Part shown: one piece after another, positions 5,447 to 12,047 of the stretch
How positions within the stretch are numbered: position 1 is the first letter of the stretch
Layout of the letters: each line of letters opens with the position of its first letter
IMG/VR virus record: IMGVR_UViG_3300042350_004100
Span: 1-21,063 of that record
DNA from: a virus
DNA: 21,063 nucleotides
Reading direction: 5' to 3' (one strand)
The notes under the pieces: model-generated
Seen by the model: only the letters and a program-made list of their open reading frames with translations
Database searches by the model: none
Told to the model about the DNA's origin: nothing
Translations under genes and position numbers: made by a program

Positions 5447-5710
5447 GGCCCATTACACCTAATATATTTTCAAATAGTATGTAGGTCTTTATCCACATTT
5501 TGTGGTTATTTGTCCACAACTTATCCACAAGAATATGGGCCTATGTGGATAAAAAATAGCCAATTCGTGCTGTTAAATACACAATAGCCAAAGAATAGAT
5601 TGCTATCATAAGTGTTTCTTTATTACTCAATTGAATATCCATCCTAGTATACTTACTATTACTATACTGAGAAGGGTAATCGTAAAGCACCCGCCCAGGA
5701 ATGCAGTCAG

Positions 5711-5735
5711 ACAACCTTCGGTTGTTGTATTATTT
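5711..5735 (+). terminator. Hairpin ACAACC-TTC-GGTTGT with T-rich tail
   Basis: The 6-bp stem with a TTCG-type turn (5711-5725) is followed by TGTATTATTTTC. It could end rightward transcripts from the origin region before the oxygenase gene. The rest of 5553-5783 shows no gene; it holds only the inverted iteron copy at 5657. Confidence 0.4.
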
Positions 5736-5783
5736 TCATTCATTCGTATATCTCTTTCTGTGCAAGTGCTGAATATTACCTGA

Positions 5784-5792
5784 TGCTATACT
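5784..5792 (+). promoter_or_regulatory. Extended -10 promoter giving a leaderless mRNA
   Basis: TGCTATACT is an extended -10 box (TGnTATACT). No good -35 is visible at the usual distance. The ATG at 5800 follows after 7 nt, at the expected transcription start, and lacks a ribosome site. Confidence 0.55.
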
Positions 5793-5799
5793 ATACAAC

Positions 5800-6411
5800 A
5801 TGGACGTTATTAAAGTAAATGATTTATTGTCTCAGGAAGATATCAATAAGATGCTTGCAGACTTAAAATCACCGCCAGAAGATAATCAAGGTTTTTCTAT
5901 TTCTAAAGAATTAGGAAGATCTCAGTTCGGAATTCCAGGATTTGATAAAGGCGTAAAAAAGAAGTTATTAAAAATAGCAAACTCAGTATCTGATTTTAAG
6001 TGTGGGTTTTCTGGTGCGTCAGTTACTGAGTATAACCTTAAGTATGGTCAACCTAGACTGCCCCCACATTTTGATGGAGATTGGAGCGATCTGATAATAA
6101 ACTACCAACTGTCATCTAACACTTCATGGAATATGGGAGTTGACTTTAATGTATATGAGATAGAAGATAACTCTGCCCTACTATTCAATCCAAATAAAAC
6201 CGTCCATTGGAGGCCGAGAAAATTATTTAAAGACGGGGAGTTTGTCAAAATGATTTTCTTTAGGTTTCACAAATTAAATAATTCATCAGACTACACTCAT
6301 TTAGGAAATCATTTTCCACACCATAGAATTTTTGAAGATATAAATAAATTTAGAGATAGTGTTTCTGATCCACTATGTGATGATGATATATATCGTGGAC
6401 CTTACGAGTAA
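5800..6411 (+). CDS. 2-oxoglutarate/Fe(II)-dependent oxygenase-like protein (copy 1)
   Basis: The 203-residue product has the metal triad of the 2OG-Fe(II) oxygenase fold: H90 and D92 in LPPHFDGDW, and H136 in KTVHWRPR, with R138 or R140 able to bind 2-oxoglutarate. Strand patterns around these (LIINYQLS, SALLFNPN, VKMIFFRF) fit the double-stranded beta-helix. Such enzymes hydroxylate protein, nucleic-acid or small-molecule substrates; the substrate here is unknown. The start is set by an extended -10 box 7 nt upstream and no ribosome site, so it is probably leaderless. It is the last plus-strand gene, between the candidate origin and the strand switch, and is much more A+T-rich than the left arm, like the right-arm oxygenases. 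Confidence 0.7.
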   Translation: MDVIKVNDLLSQEDINKMLADLKSPPEDNQGFSISKELGRSQFGIPGFDKGVKKKLLKIANSVSDFKCGFSGASVTEYNLKYGQPRLPPHFDGDWSDLIINYQLSSNTSWNMGVDFNVYEIEDNSALLFNPNKTVHWRPRKLFKDGEFVKMIFFRFHKLNNSSDYTHLGNHFPHHRIFEDINKFRDSVSDPLCDDDIYRGPYE

Positions 6412-6419
6412 GTAATTCC

Positions 6420-6530
6420 ACTCACATACTTATCGCATTCTGTGAGTAGTATTGTCTAACGTTATACTGTTTCTTGTTCATCCTCAGGATGATCGTTGTT
6501 ATAGTGTAGGACATTATATATGTACCTACA
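6420..6530. terminator. Convergent-gene junction with three inverted repeats
   Basis: Between the two facing genes lie ACTCACA/TGTGAGT (6420-6426 with 6441-6447), TCATCC-TCA-GGATGA (6478-6492), and TGTAGGACAT-TATAT-ATGTACCTACA (6505-6530, 10 bp with one bulge). The place is right for two-way termination, but no T-run follows any of them, so factor-assisted termination or RNA-end protection is as likely. Confidence 0.4.
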
Positions 6531-6546
6531 AGGAAGGATGCCCATT

Positions 6547-7074
6547 TTAATCCAGCCACCCTTCATCCCCCGCCCACCTGAGAATATCCTCATAGGAATC
6601 CTCAGTTATTATTTTCATGGTGAATAGATAGCGATATTCATCTAGGTTGTAGACTTCGTGCTTTTCCTGTGTGTTAAATATGTATAAGTATTCTGGCTCA
6701 TAGTCAAGTTCTGTGATCTTACTAGTGAATTCAGTCTGGTCTTCTCCAAATACTGTATGGCTGTGACCATTACGATGGAGCAGCATATTTATTGTAAATG
6801 TACGGTCTACGTCTTTATGCCATAGGTATGCAGTACCAGGATCTAGTCTCATAATAATGGCTAATGATTCTGGATACCTCCCCCGTACTGCCTCCAGGAA
6901 CCCCACTTTGCTCCAGATCTCCTCTGGCACAAGGTTTCCAGCAAAGCCCTCAAAGTCCAGCCAGTCCAGTTTAGAGAGCCTAGGAAGGCCATAGAATTTA
7001 GAAATATGACTGGCTGGGGTATTTACCCTAGCATAGTACTTATGCATCTTACTACCAAGAAACCTCATCGTCAT
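6547..7074 (-). CDS. 2OG-Fe(II) oxygenase-like, Asp/Asn beta-hydroxylase type (copy 2)
   Basis: The product, about 175 residues, carries an HxD pair in YLWHKDVDR, a distal His in TQEKHEVYNLDEYRYLF and an Arg nine residues later. The spacing and the HKDVDR...TINMLL...H.VYN...R.LF pattern resemble the cupin-fold aspartyl/asparaginyl hydroxylases. It may act on protein or peptide; the substrate is not evident. The start is uncertain: the frame opens at a TTG (7089), with ATGs at 7074, 7068 and 7047, none with a clear ribosome site; the later ones reduce the overlap with the 37-codon ORF upstream. It is the last gene of the long leftward operon and directly follows another oxygenase gene. Confidence 0.65.
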   Translation of the reverse strand: MTMRFLGSKMHKYYARVNTPASHISKFYGLPRLSKLDWLDFEGFAGNLVPEEIWSKVGFLEAVRGRYPESLAIIMRLDPGTAYLWHKDVDRTFTINMLLHRNGHSHTVFGEDQTEFTSKITELDYEPEYLYIFNTQEKHEVYNLDEYRYLFTMKIITEDSYEDILRWAGDEGWLD

Positions 7075-7165
7075 CTGTGAGTGGGCCAAAATTATCTAAT
7101 GGCACTACCCAATCAATGACCTTATCAACCATAGTATTGACTGCATCTCCTACAAAACTAAACAT
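7052..7165 (-). CDS. Very small acidic-tailed protein
   Basis: This 37-residue ORF (MFSFVGDAVNTMVDKVIDWV... ending DDDEVSW) begins two bases after the TAA of the oxygenase upstream, with AGGAT as a weak ribosome site, and overlaps the start of the next oxygenase. The N-terminal half could form one amphipathic helix. Its position in a gap and its coupled spacing support it; the function is unknown. Confidence 0.5.
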   Translation of the reverse strand: MFSFVGDAVNTMVDKVIDWVVPLDNFGPLTDDDEVSW

Positions 7166-7167
7166 AA

Positions 7168-7743
7168 TTATCCTAACCTTAGTGATTTATTAATAAATTT
7201 ATGACACCAGAAGGTGACAATGGTCTTTCTTTCTCCCTGCGTGATCTCTCTCACACCATGTTCGTGATCTAGGTCACCATAAAAGATGGCAATGCGTCCC
7301 GCCTTGGGCTGAACCTCTAGATCCTTGTTCGTAAAGTATGTTTGACCGCCCTCATAATCATCATTGAGGTACAGTAGCCCAGAATATAGTCTCCATGGGG
7401 TATAGTTGGGCGTGCCATCAGGCTCTGCGTTGTCAGCGTGGGGCGGCTGAAAACTACCCTCTTCCCACTTGACAATCTGCATGGTGTCTGGGTATACGGT
7501 CTGAGTGAGATCGAACTCGTCCATGATTAATTGCTGCATACGCTTGAGAATCTTAATGAACGATCCATATGCTGACCTATCACCCAGTTTGTCCATAATG
7601 TTGGACACATCGAACACTCTGCCTGTCCAGAAATCCATTTCGGTAGATTCCCAGCCTATTTCTTTGTCGATATGTTCATAGAAATTGAGACAGAATTCGA
7701 TCTCTTCTGGGGATAGGAAGTTATCCTTATATAGAACGCTCAT
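7168..7743 (-). CDS. Prolyl-4-hydroxylase-type 2OG-Fe(II) oxygenase (copy 3)
   Basis: The 191-residue product is a clear P4Hc-type oxygenase. It starts with the typical LYKDNFLSPEEIEFC segment, then has H102 and D104 (QPPHADNAE), the GGQTYFTNKDLEVQPKAGR block, H162 (DHEHGVREI) and R172 (GERKTIV) for 2-oxoglutarate. The length and order match stand-alone bacterial and phage prolyl hydroxylases of about 190-200 residues, which act on proline in proteins or on free substrates. Its start overlaps the upstream stop as ATGA. It is adjacent to another oxygenase, and a glycosyltransferase of the type acting on hydroxyproline is encoded at 17476-18471, so protein hydroxylation is the favoured role. 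Confidence 0.88.
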   Translation of the reverse strand: MSVLYKDNFLSPEEIEFCLNFYEHIDKEIGWESTEMDFWTGRVFDVSNIMDKLGDRSAYGSFIKILKRMQQLIMDEFDLTQTVYPDTMQIVKWEEGSFQPPHADNAEPDGTPNYTPWRLYSGLLYLNDDYEGGQTYFTNKDLEVQPKAGRIAIFYGDLDHEHGVREITQGERKTIVTFWCHKFINKSLRLG

Positions 7744-7982
7744 ACATCAATTTTACCAGTTGTGAACGTGTTTTGATCATAGTAGTAAATTTTTCCCGCT
7801 CTATCTTCAATAGGGCTTACCATACGATTAATATATCTTTTGGCCTTTCGCAATGCCCCTCGCTTGGATAGGGCATTAAAACTATTATATGGGCGCACAT
7901 CGTCCTGATGCATTACATCGGCATACCATACCCATGCCCATGGACCGCTCCAGCGGCCTACAATAATTCCAAACGACTTCAT
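7740..7982 (-). CDS. Small basic aromatic protein, hypothetical
   Basis: The 80-residue product begins MKSFGIIVGRWSGPWAWVWY and continues with a basic LSKRGALRKAKRYINRM helix. A Trp-rich strand followed by a basic helix may bind nucleic acid or another protein, but no family is recognised. It overlaps the oxygenase start by 4 nt and the upstream gene by one base. Confidence 0.65.
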   Translation of the reverse strand: MKSFGIIVGRWSGPWAWVWYADVMHQDDVRPYNSFNALSKRGALRKAKRYINRMVSPIEDRAGKIYYYDQNTFTTGKIDV

Positions 7983-8170
7983 TATTTCCTTCTCTTTTTC
8001 GGCTCATTTTCGGGCTTAGTTTTTAGATATTCTACGACTATATGAGTGGTATTGTGGTGTTCTAGGCATCCATTACACCACTTATCTACCCCAAACTTCT
8101 TACTGCTTACCCCCCATTTAATCAAGCATGAGTATTCAGAGTGCTTATTGCTAATACAGGGGCTTTTCAT
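7982..8170 (-). CDS. Small Cys-rich protein, possible zinc binder
   Basis: The 62-residue product has four cysteines (C5, C15, and a CNGC pair around 32-35), several histidines, and a basic tail ending PKKRRK. The spacing could form a zinc site, but no named family is recognised. One-base overlaps join it to both neighbours. Confidence 0.65.
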   Translation of the reverse strand: MKSPCISNKHSEYSCLIKWGVSSKKFGVDKWCNGCLEHHNTTHIVVEYLKTKPENEPKKRRK

Positions 8171-8343
8171 TAGCGGTATTTGCGCTTTAGTGCTGGCTTA
8201 ATTCCCGCCTTAACGCAGGCTGCATAAGCCTGACCATACTTCTTCTCCATGCCCTCGCCAGACTTACCAGCAATATTCTTCTTGATATCTTGGCTTGCAA
8301 TATTAAGATCTCTCAACAAAGTCTCATGATCGTCACTTGACAT
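8170..8343 (-). CDS. Small basic hypothetical protein
   Basis: The 57-residue product starts MSSDDHETLLRDLNIASQDI and ends KPALKRKYR. The frame is open further upstream, but AAGGAGA lies 5 nt before this ATG, which decides the start and leaves an 11-nt overlap with the gene before it. The basic C-terminus may contact nucleic acid. It is unassigned. Confidence 0.65.
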   Translation of the reverse strand: MSSDDHETLLRDLNIASQDIKKNIAGKSGEGMEKKYGQAYAACVKAGIKPALKRKYR

Positions 8344-8524
8344 TTGATTCTCCTTCTGCCAACTCGTTAAAATAAGAAATAAATTTGTTAATAACAAACG
8401 CTGTGTCATCAATTGCTGTTTGCACACTCTTAGGATTATCTACTGCAGAAAATCCAGGATTTTTGTATTGAAAGAACTCTAATGCTACACGACTAACAAT
8501 ATCTTCTAGATCTGAAACCTTCAT
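8333..8524 (-). CDS. Small hypothetical protein
   Basis: The 63-residue product (MKVSDLEDIVSRVALEFFQY...) looks mainly helical. It overlaps the upstream gene as ATGA (4 nt) and the downstream one by 11 nt. There is no recognised domain. Confidence 0.6.
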   Translation of the reverse strand: MKVSDLEDIVSRVALEFFQYKNPGFSAVDNPKSVQTAIDDTAFVINKFISYFNELAEGESNVK

Positions 8525-8718
8525 AATTTTTCCTTATAGTATTTAATAAGTGCTGATATAACTCTACAATCTTCATGCCGCCAATCAAGATCGCAGGAAT
8601 CCCCCATAGAACTCTTACAGAGCATCCCGCGCAGATCATTGATTACATTACTGTAGACCTGTTTCTCTACTGAAATTGTATCAATACTTTCTGAGCATTG
8701 CCAGCATTTAACGTACAT
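8521..8718 (-). CDS. Small Cys-containing hypothetical protein
   Basis: The 65-residue product begins MYVKCWQCSESIDTISVEKQ, with a CxxC at 5-8 and further cysteines around 34, 42 and 51. A metal site is possible. It is joined to its neighbours by 4-nt and 1-nt overlaps. The family is not recognised. Confidence 0.6.
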   Translation of the reverse strand: MYVKCWQCSESIDTISVEKQVYSNVINDLRGMLCKSSMGDSCDLDWRHEDCRVISALIKYYKEKL

Positions 8719-8903
8719 TATTTAAGGTCGTCCCCATTTAATTGCTGCCATTTCAAATGGGCATCTATGGCTACTGCAGCGTCAAGCAGGGCGATCTCCT
8801 GCCAGTTTTGCCCATCGTCGCTAGCCAGCCATTGTTTATCAGAGTGGCGCTTTGGAAACCATGCCTCTAGGAGAGCATTTGCTACATGCTGAACCTGTGT
8901 CAT
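8718..8903 (-). CDS. Small hypothetical protein
   Basis: The 61-residue product (MTQVQHVANALLEAWFPKRH...) is probably two helices, with WLASDDGQNWQEIALLDAAV between them. Overlaps of 1 nt and 4 nt fix both ends. The function is unknown. Confidence 0.6.
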   Translation of the reverse strand: MTQVQHVANALLEAWFPKRHSDKQWLASDDGQNWQEIALLDAAVAIDAHLKWQQLNGDDLK

Positions 8904-9166
8904 GCTTCCTTTATTCCCTTCAACGGCTTTCCGCTGCGAATGCGTGACATATTAGACAAAGTATTAGTTACTGTTTCTAGAACCACAGAAACATTGACGT
9001 ACATATCCTCTGGATGCCACTTACCAGTATTGGTGCCATATGAGTCATCGTATGCCACTCGCAAAACATCAAAAAACTCGTCTGGCGTGACATAGAATGG
9101 CATCCACGGCTTATCGTCGTTAAGGACTATGTGACTGTAATTGATGTTGTTAGTATTGTTAGTCAC
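8900..9166 (-). CDS. Hypothetical protein with uncertain start
   Basis: The conserved-looking part runs from NYSHIVLNDDKPWMPFYVTP to SGKPLKGIKEA. No ATG lies at the N-terminus. The GTG at 9166 overlaps the upstream stop as GTGA, the pattern used repeatedly in this operon. Alternatives are a TTG at 9205 with AAGGAG five bases before it, and a GTG at 9247, giving up to 115 residues. The segment before NYSH is rich in Asn, Ser and Thr. There is no recognised domain. Confidence 0.6.
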   Translation of the reverse strand: MTNNTNNINYSHIVLNDDKPWMPFYVTPDEFFDVLRVAYDDSYGTNTGKWHPEDMYVNVSVVLETVTNTLSNMSRIRSGKPLKGIKEA

Positions 9167-9696
9167 TCCGCTGCTGCTGTAAGTGGCTTTGACGTTATTA
9201 GACAATTCCGCTCCTTCTTTGGGTGAGTAGGCCAGTAGTAATTGCACCTATCACAACAAACATACTGGCGATAAATAGTAGACTCATGCCGATACTGTGG
9301 ATACATTTCTGGCGCTTTCTCATATAGTCTACCACGATGTGTAATAATAAGTCTAAGGTTATCTGGGTGACCTGGCTTTAAATAGTCAGGAAGTTCAATG
9401 GCTACCCCGTGCCTGGGCTTAAAGTATTTGGTCCATGTATCAGTAATAGTGTCCCAGTTATTTTCCCACTTGTACCCTCGCTCCTGCATTTCAATCTTGA
9501 TTTGCAATAGATAAGATACAAGTTCGCCCTCGTATCCATTAAACATACGAGTGGCAGGATGGTTTACCCACCCCTTAGTTTGACCAGCAAGGGCTGCAAG
9601 AATCTGCCTACCCTCAAGCAATTGCTTAACCAGACGCTTCTGGTCTAAAGCCTGGGCACAATCTCGGTAAGTATGTTCTGGTAGAAAAACTTGCAT
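9163..9696 (-). CDS. Pyr_excise-like (pyrimidine dimer DNA glycosylase family) protein
   Basis: The 177-residue product begins MQVFLPEHTYRDCAQALDQK, then RLVKQLLEGRQIL and VNHPATRMFNGYEGELVSYL. The pattern MQ.FLP...D...A..LD..RL.KQ..E..QIL......W.NHPA..M..GYE resembles the PF03013 (Pyr_excise, MSMEG_6728-like) family, named for T4 endonuclease V, although many members are untested. A C-terminal CCDRCNYYW...C cluster may bind zinc. The putative role is DNA repair or nucleic-acid binding. The 3' end overlaps the next gene. Confidence 0.65.
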   Translation of the reverse strand: MQVFLPEHTYRDCAQALDQKRLVKQLLEGRQILAALAGQTKGWVNHPATRMFNGYEGELVSYLLQIKIEMQERGYKWENNWDTITDTWTKYFKPRHGVAIELPDYLKPGHPDNLRLIITHRGRLYEKAPEMYPQYRHESTIYRQYVCCDRCNYYWPTHPKKERNCLITSKPLTAAAE

Positions 9697-9697
9697 G

Positions 9698-9820
9698 TTA
9701 TGAATTACTCTCTCTAGTTGCTGCTGCGAGGGCTAGTGTAGCAAACACCTGTGCGGCTGCATACATTCCAATTTCGGCAAAGTGCATAGCCTTCTTCTCG
9801 TACTCAGTACTGCGAGTCAT
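9698..9820 (-). CDS. Very small helical protein
   Basis: This 40-residue ORF (MTRSTEYEKKAMHFAEIGMY... ending TRESNS) has an Ala-rich central helix of about 18 residues that is only moderately hydrophobic. It fills the space between two recognised genes and overlaps a 21-codon ORF at its start. A membrane role is possible but weakly supported. Confidence 0.5.
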   Translation of the reverse strand: MTRSTEYEKKAMHFAEIGMYAAAQVFATLALAAATRESNS

Positions 9821-9869
9821 TATACTTATCCTGAAACTTCATCTCAAAGTAGTCATCGATTCCGTCCAT
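9804..9869 (-). CDS. Possible 21-residue ORF
   Basis: A 21-codon ORF starts two bases after the TAA of the phosphatase gene, with GGGAG five bases before its ATG, and ends 17 nt inside the following ORF. The peptide starts MDGIDDYFEMKFQDKY. The ribosome site and spacing are good, but the length gives little power; it may simply couple translation to the next gene. Confidence 0.35.
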   Translation of the reverse strand: MDGIDDYFEMKFQDKYNDSQY

Positions 9870-9871
9870 GA

Positions 9872-10327
9872 TTACTCCCATCCTGGAACTTCTGTAGTTG
9901 GTATATTATTTTCTTCCCATAGTTTGATAATACTTGGATTATCATCCCATGCATGAATTATATCGTATGCCTTGCGTAGCGTGTCAAGCATATCTTTCTT
10001 GACCTGATAGTCTTTTCGGTTATCTTCATCCCCGCGCATCATAAGCATATCGCTAGGAACCTCATGCATGGCAAGCCACCATGCCGTATGATTTCTCCAC
10101 ATGTGCTTTCTTGCAGTAACAACCAGCACAGCATGTCCTAGCATATGTGCAACTTGAGCAGCATTTACTACATGAGTATGCGGAGGAACATTAACTGATT
10201 CAGCATGAAAGTTATCAAAATGCTTAATAACCCTACGCTTACCCTCATCATATTTAGTTAGATAATGACGAATAGACGACACATCTGCAAGCGTGCCGTC
10301 CATATCGAATATGACTGCTGTTTTCAC
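9872..10327 (-). CDS. HAD-family polynucleotide 3'-phosphatase-like (Pnkp phosphatase domain)
   Basis: The 151-residue product is an HAD phosphohydrolase: motif I FDMDGTLAD (nucleophile D8, acid D10), motif II in VVTARKHMW, K109-K110 near YQVKK as motif III, and the DD acid pair in HAWDDNPSI. Features such as H.W.....P.D.L.MR...D.R.D...K fit the C-terminal phosphatase domain of T4 polynucleotide kinase rather than a small-molecule phosphatase. The kinase and ligase domains are absent. It may remove 3'- or 2',3'-cyclic phosphates from DNA or from cleaved tRNA, which would suit a phage with many tRNAs. Its stop is next to a small ORF and its start overlaps the upstream gene by 4 nt. Confidence 0.8.
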   Translation of the reverse strand: MKTAVIFDMDGTLADVSSIRHYLTKYDEGKRRVIKHFDNFHAESVNVPPHTHVVNAAQVAHMLGHAVLVVTARKHMWRNHTAWWLAMHEVPSDMLMMRGDEDNRKDYQVKKDMLDTLRKAYDIIHAWDDNPSIIKLWEENNIPTTEVPGWE

Positions 10328-10515
10328 AACATCTCCTCATAATCTGGATGATCTAGTGGGGTGGGTACGGTAAGAAGTGTACCACACATGGCACACTCTC
10401 CTTCAAGCAAATATGAGCATATATTATATTCTTCATCAAAATTAAGGGTTACTTTAAGTAGCCAACTTCCACAACTAGGACACTCTGGGGTCGGAAGACC
10501 TCTGGCATCTAGCAT
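10324..10515 (-). CDS. Small zinc-ribbon protein
   Basis: The 63-residue product has two CxxC knuckles, CPSC (12-15) and CAMC (41-44), separated by a strand-rich WLLKVTLNFDEEYNICSYLL stretch, the layout of a zinc ribbon. It probably binds nucleic acid or a protein. It overlaps the phosphatase start by 4 nt and the proteasome-like gene by one base. Confidence 0.7.
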   Translation of the reverse strand: MLDARGLPTPECPSCGSWLLKVTLNFDEEYNICSYLLEGECAMCGTLLTVPTPLDHPDYEEML

Positions 10516-11048
10516 TACAACTCCAATATAGTAAATGGTCCTCTTACAGATGGAGAAAATCTCTCCGCTGATTCAAGCGCTAGTTGTATTCTAGCATTAT
10601 GTGACCTAAGCCGTCTAGTAGAATACAAAGATCCTAATGCAAATTTTGTTCCAGAACCTATAGCATTAAAGTTATTAATATCTTCACCAAAATGCCAATC
10701 GTTACAAAATTCAAACACTCTACCCGCCACTCCTACGAGCATTTCTGATGAATCTTCTTCTGACCCAGGATCTACCTTATTTAATTCACAACATTCCCTA
10801 AGAGCATTTACGAATGTAGTATTTAAAAATTTATCTATGTTGTCATCAGAAAGTTTTGGAGGATTAAAGGTATGCTGAAGAACCTTACCAAATCTAAAAC
10901 TACCAGCGTATCCTAGCAAATACCCATTCTTTATAAAGATTTTAGGCTCTTTCCTAGAAGATACTAAAGAGGAATCTTCATCTACGGAGGCAGAGTCTCC
11001 ACCCATACAAACATTTTTACCATCACTTATTGCTACAATACAGGTCAC
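10515..11048 (-). CDS. Proteasome-beta-like Ntn hydrolase
   Basis: The 177-residue product begins MTCIVAISDGKNVCMGGDSA. After removal of Met the new N-terminal Thr2 would be the nucleophile; D17-D18 in MGGDSA and a Lys in the EPKIF segment take the places of the Asp and Lys of the proteasome/HslV active site. IGSGTKFALGSLYS matches the GSG segment near the end of the fold. At 177 residues it is close to HslV size and lacks a propeptide. Such proteins occur in actinophages and may degrade or process phage or host proteins; whether it pairs with a host ATPase is unknown. Confidence 0.8.
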   Translation of the reverse strand: MTCIVAISDGKNVCMGGDSASVDEDSSLVSSRKEPKIFIKNGYLLGYAGSFRFGKVLQHTFNPPKLSDDNIDKFLNTTFVNALRECCELNKVDPGSEEDSSEMLVGVAGRVFEFCNDWHFGEDINNFNAIGSGTKFALGSLYSTRRLRSHNARIQLALESAERFSPSVRGPFTILEL

Positions 11049-11061
11049 GATACCACCAAGT

Positions 11062-11352
11062 TTATTTTTCTAGTTGTCCCTTAAGATTAATTAAATGTTC
11101 AAGCATTTCATAGTACTTGCCTTTCCAAACATCTAACTCTTCTTCTAAACTTTTTATTTCTTTTTTTCTATTCTCTAGTTCTTCTTTTAGAATTTTTAAT
11201 TCTTCCAACTCAGTAATTCTGAGTTGCATGTCCTTCTCAAATTCATGCTTTATCTTACCTAGCCTATAGTCAAATATCTTTGCGGCTGATCCTGTAAATA
11301 GGGCTGCAAAGATGCCTACTAATGCTATTAAAACTTCTGTTGGTACGTTCGT
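11062..11352 (-). CDS. Membrane-anchored coiled-coil protein with no normal start codon
   Basis: The frame encodes a hydrophobic segment (VLIALVGIFAALFTGSAA) followed by about 70 residues of charged coiled coil (ELEELKILKEELENRKKEIK) and a stop, a layout often seen in small phage membrane proteins. No ATG, GTG or TTG exists between the upstream in-frame stop and the membrane segment. The listed start is an ACG nine bases after AGGAG. Alternatively, a GTG at 11360-11362 joins this frame if one T is removed from the TTTT at 11330-11333. The first in-frame ATG would drop the membrane segment. Confidence 0.55.
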   Translation of the reverse strand, partial: TNVPTEVLIALVGIFAALFTGSAAKIFDYRLGKIKHEFEKDMQLRITELEELKILKEELENRKKEIKSLEEELDVWKGKYYEMLEHLINLKGQLEK

Positions 11353-11381
11353 GGCCTTCCACTCCTAAGACAGACTTATAT

Positions 11382-11660
11382 TTATATTTTATCATCTGTA
11401 ACATTACGAGCATACTTAGAGCATATATAATTTGACATTTCTATAGTCTCTAGACTCAGCCACCTATAGAAATCATCTATATCGTTAAAGTTTTTTAATA
11501 TTTTTTTCAACTTATTTGATAACCTTTTGCACACAGTAAAATCTTTATCTGATGCATTGCCAGATTTTATATTGCTTGTCAATATATTTATTTGATTTAT
11601 TACATCCTGGCATTTACTGTTAGGAGATAAGTTCGCTCGCTGAGATTTCTTTACCGACAT
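11382..11660 (-). CDS. Hypothetical basic helical protein
   Basis: The 92-residue product (MSVKKSQRANLSPNSKCQDV...) is Lys- and Asn-rich and mostly helical, with no recognised motif. It overlaps the end of the zinc-finger gene upstream by 41 nt; no later start codon is suitable, so the overlap may be real. There is no ribosome site. Confidence 0.55.
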   Translation of the reverse strand: MSVKKSQRANLSPNSKCQDVINQINILTSNIKSGNASDKDFTVCKRLSNKLKKILKNFNDIDDFYRWLSLETIEMSNYICSKYARNVTDDKI

Positions 11661-11850
11661 ATCTATGACGAATCACATACTCCCTTACGGTATCTGGGCC
11701 GAACTTTCTTCCCGCCAAAATAATGATCCACCGTGGCTCATACTTCAATTCTATACACTTTTTGCAAAGAAGCAAATTCATTCCGCTCAAAAGTGACGAC
11801 TTCTTAGGGGACAACTCACTCTTGGGCTGGCCACATGAATAACATAACAT
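11620..11850 (-). CDS. Small two-CxxC zinc-finger protein of actinophage type
   Basis: The 76-residue product begins MLCYSCGQPKSELSPKKSSL and has a second pair CKKC at about 29-32, then FEPRW-like YEPRWIIILAGRKFG and RYVGKEISASELI. The CYSC...CKKC...EPRW..IL.GR pattern is familiar from small actinophage proteins of unknown function; zinc binding is very likely. One-base overlap joins it to the gene upstream. Confidence 0.75.
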   Translation of the reverse strand: MLCYSCGQPKSELSPKKSSLLSGMNLLLCKKCIELKYEPRWIIILAGRKFGPDTVREYVIRHRYVGKEISASELIS

Positions 11851-12047
11851 TAAACTTCTTCTTCCTCTATTCCAATTCTGATATCTTCTAAGAAGATAAG
11901 GTCTTCATTTAAAAGTGTTACTTTAAATTCAATGCCGTCTTTATTGTATTTTACTAAACTGGTAAATGCACCTAAATTTTCTGTTATACCATAACATTGT
12001 TCATCTGGTATGTAAACAATGAAGTTATGTATGGATCTCTTAGACAT
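11850..12047 (-). CDS. Small hypothetical protein
   Basis: The 65-residue product begins MSKRSIHNFIVYIPDEQCYG and ends in an acidic RIGIEEEEV. It looks rich in beta-strands, with no motif recognised. It overlaps the gene before it by 8 nt and the one after by 1 nt. Confidence 0.6.
   Translation of the reverse strand: MSKRSIHNFIVYIPDEQCYGITENLGAFTSLVKYNKDGIEFKVTLLNEDLIFLEDIRIGIEEEEV

Larger units (their letters stand above)
5184..5552. other. Candidate replication origin: cluster of DnaA boxes
   Basis: Exact TTATCCACA occurs at 5184-5192, 5196-5204, 5285-5293, 5489-5497 and 5521-5529, and its complement at 5297-5305 and 5544-5552. TTGTCCACA, the form typical of high-G+C actinobacteria, lies at 5510-5518. 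The 5285/5297 pair forms a palindrome with a 3-nt centre. Between boxes 2 and 3 is a very A+T-rich stretch (5211-5272) that could be the unwinding element, holding two TATAGTAATA repeats 21 bp apart. This density of exact boxes in a gene-free region is what a chromosomal oriC looks like. Dependence on host DnaA is inferred. Confidence 0.7.

Noticed and set aside
5184-5552. CRISPR array
   Set aside because: The repeats are 9-bp DnaA boxes on both strands with irregular spacing; there are no spacers of constant length and no cas genes.
5390-5587. A 65-codon plus-strand frame inside the DnaA-box region
   Set aside because: It has no ribosome site, crosses several DnaA boxes and is of A+T-rich composition with no protein-like pattern.
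8698-9095. Two plus-strand frames of 64 and 69 codons
   Set aside because: They are antisense to the tightly coupled leftward genes at 8718-9166 and have no start signals.
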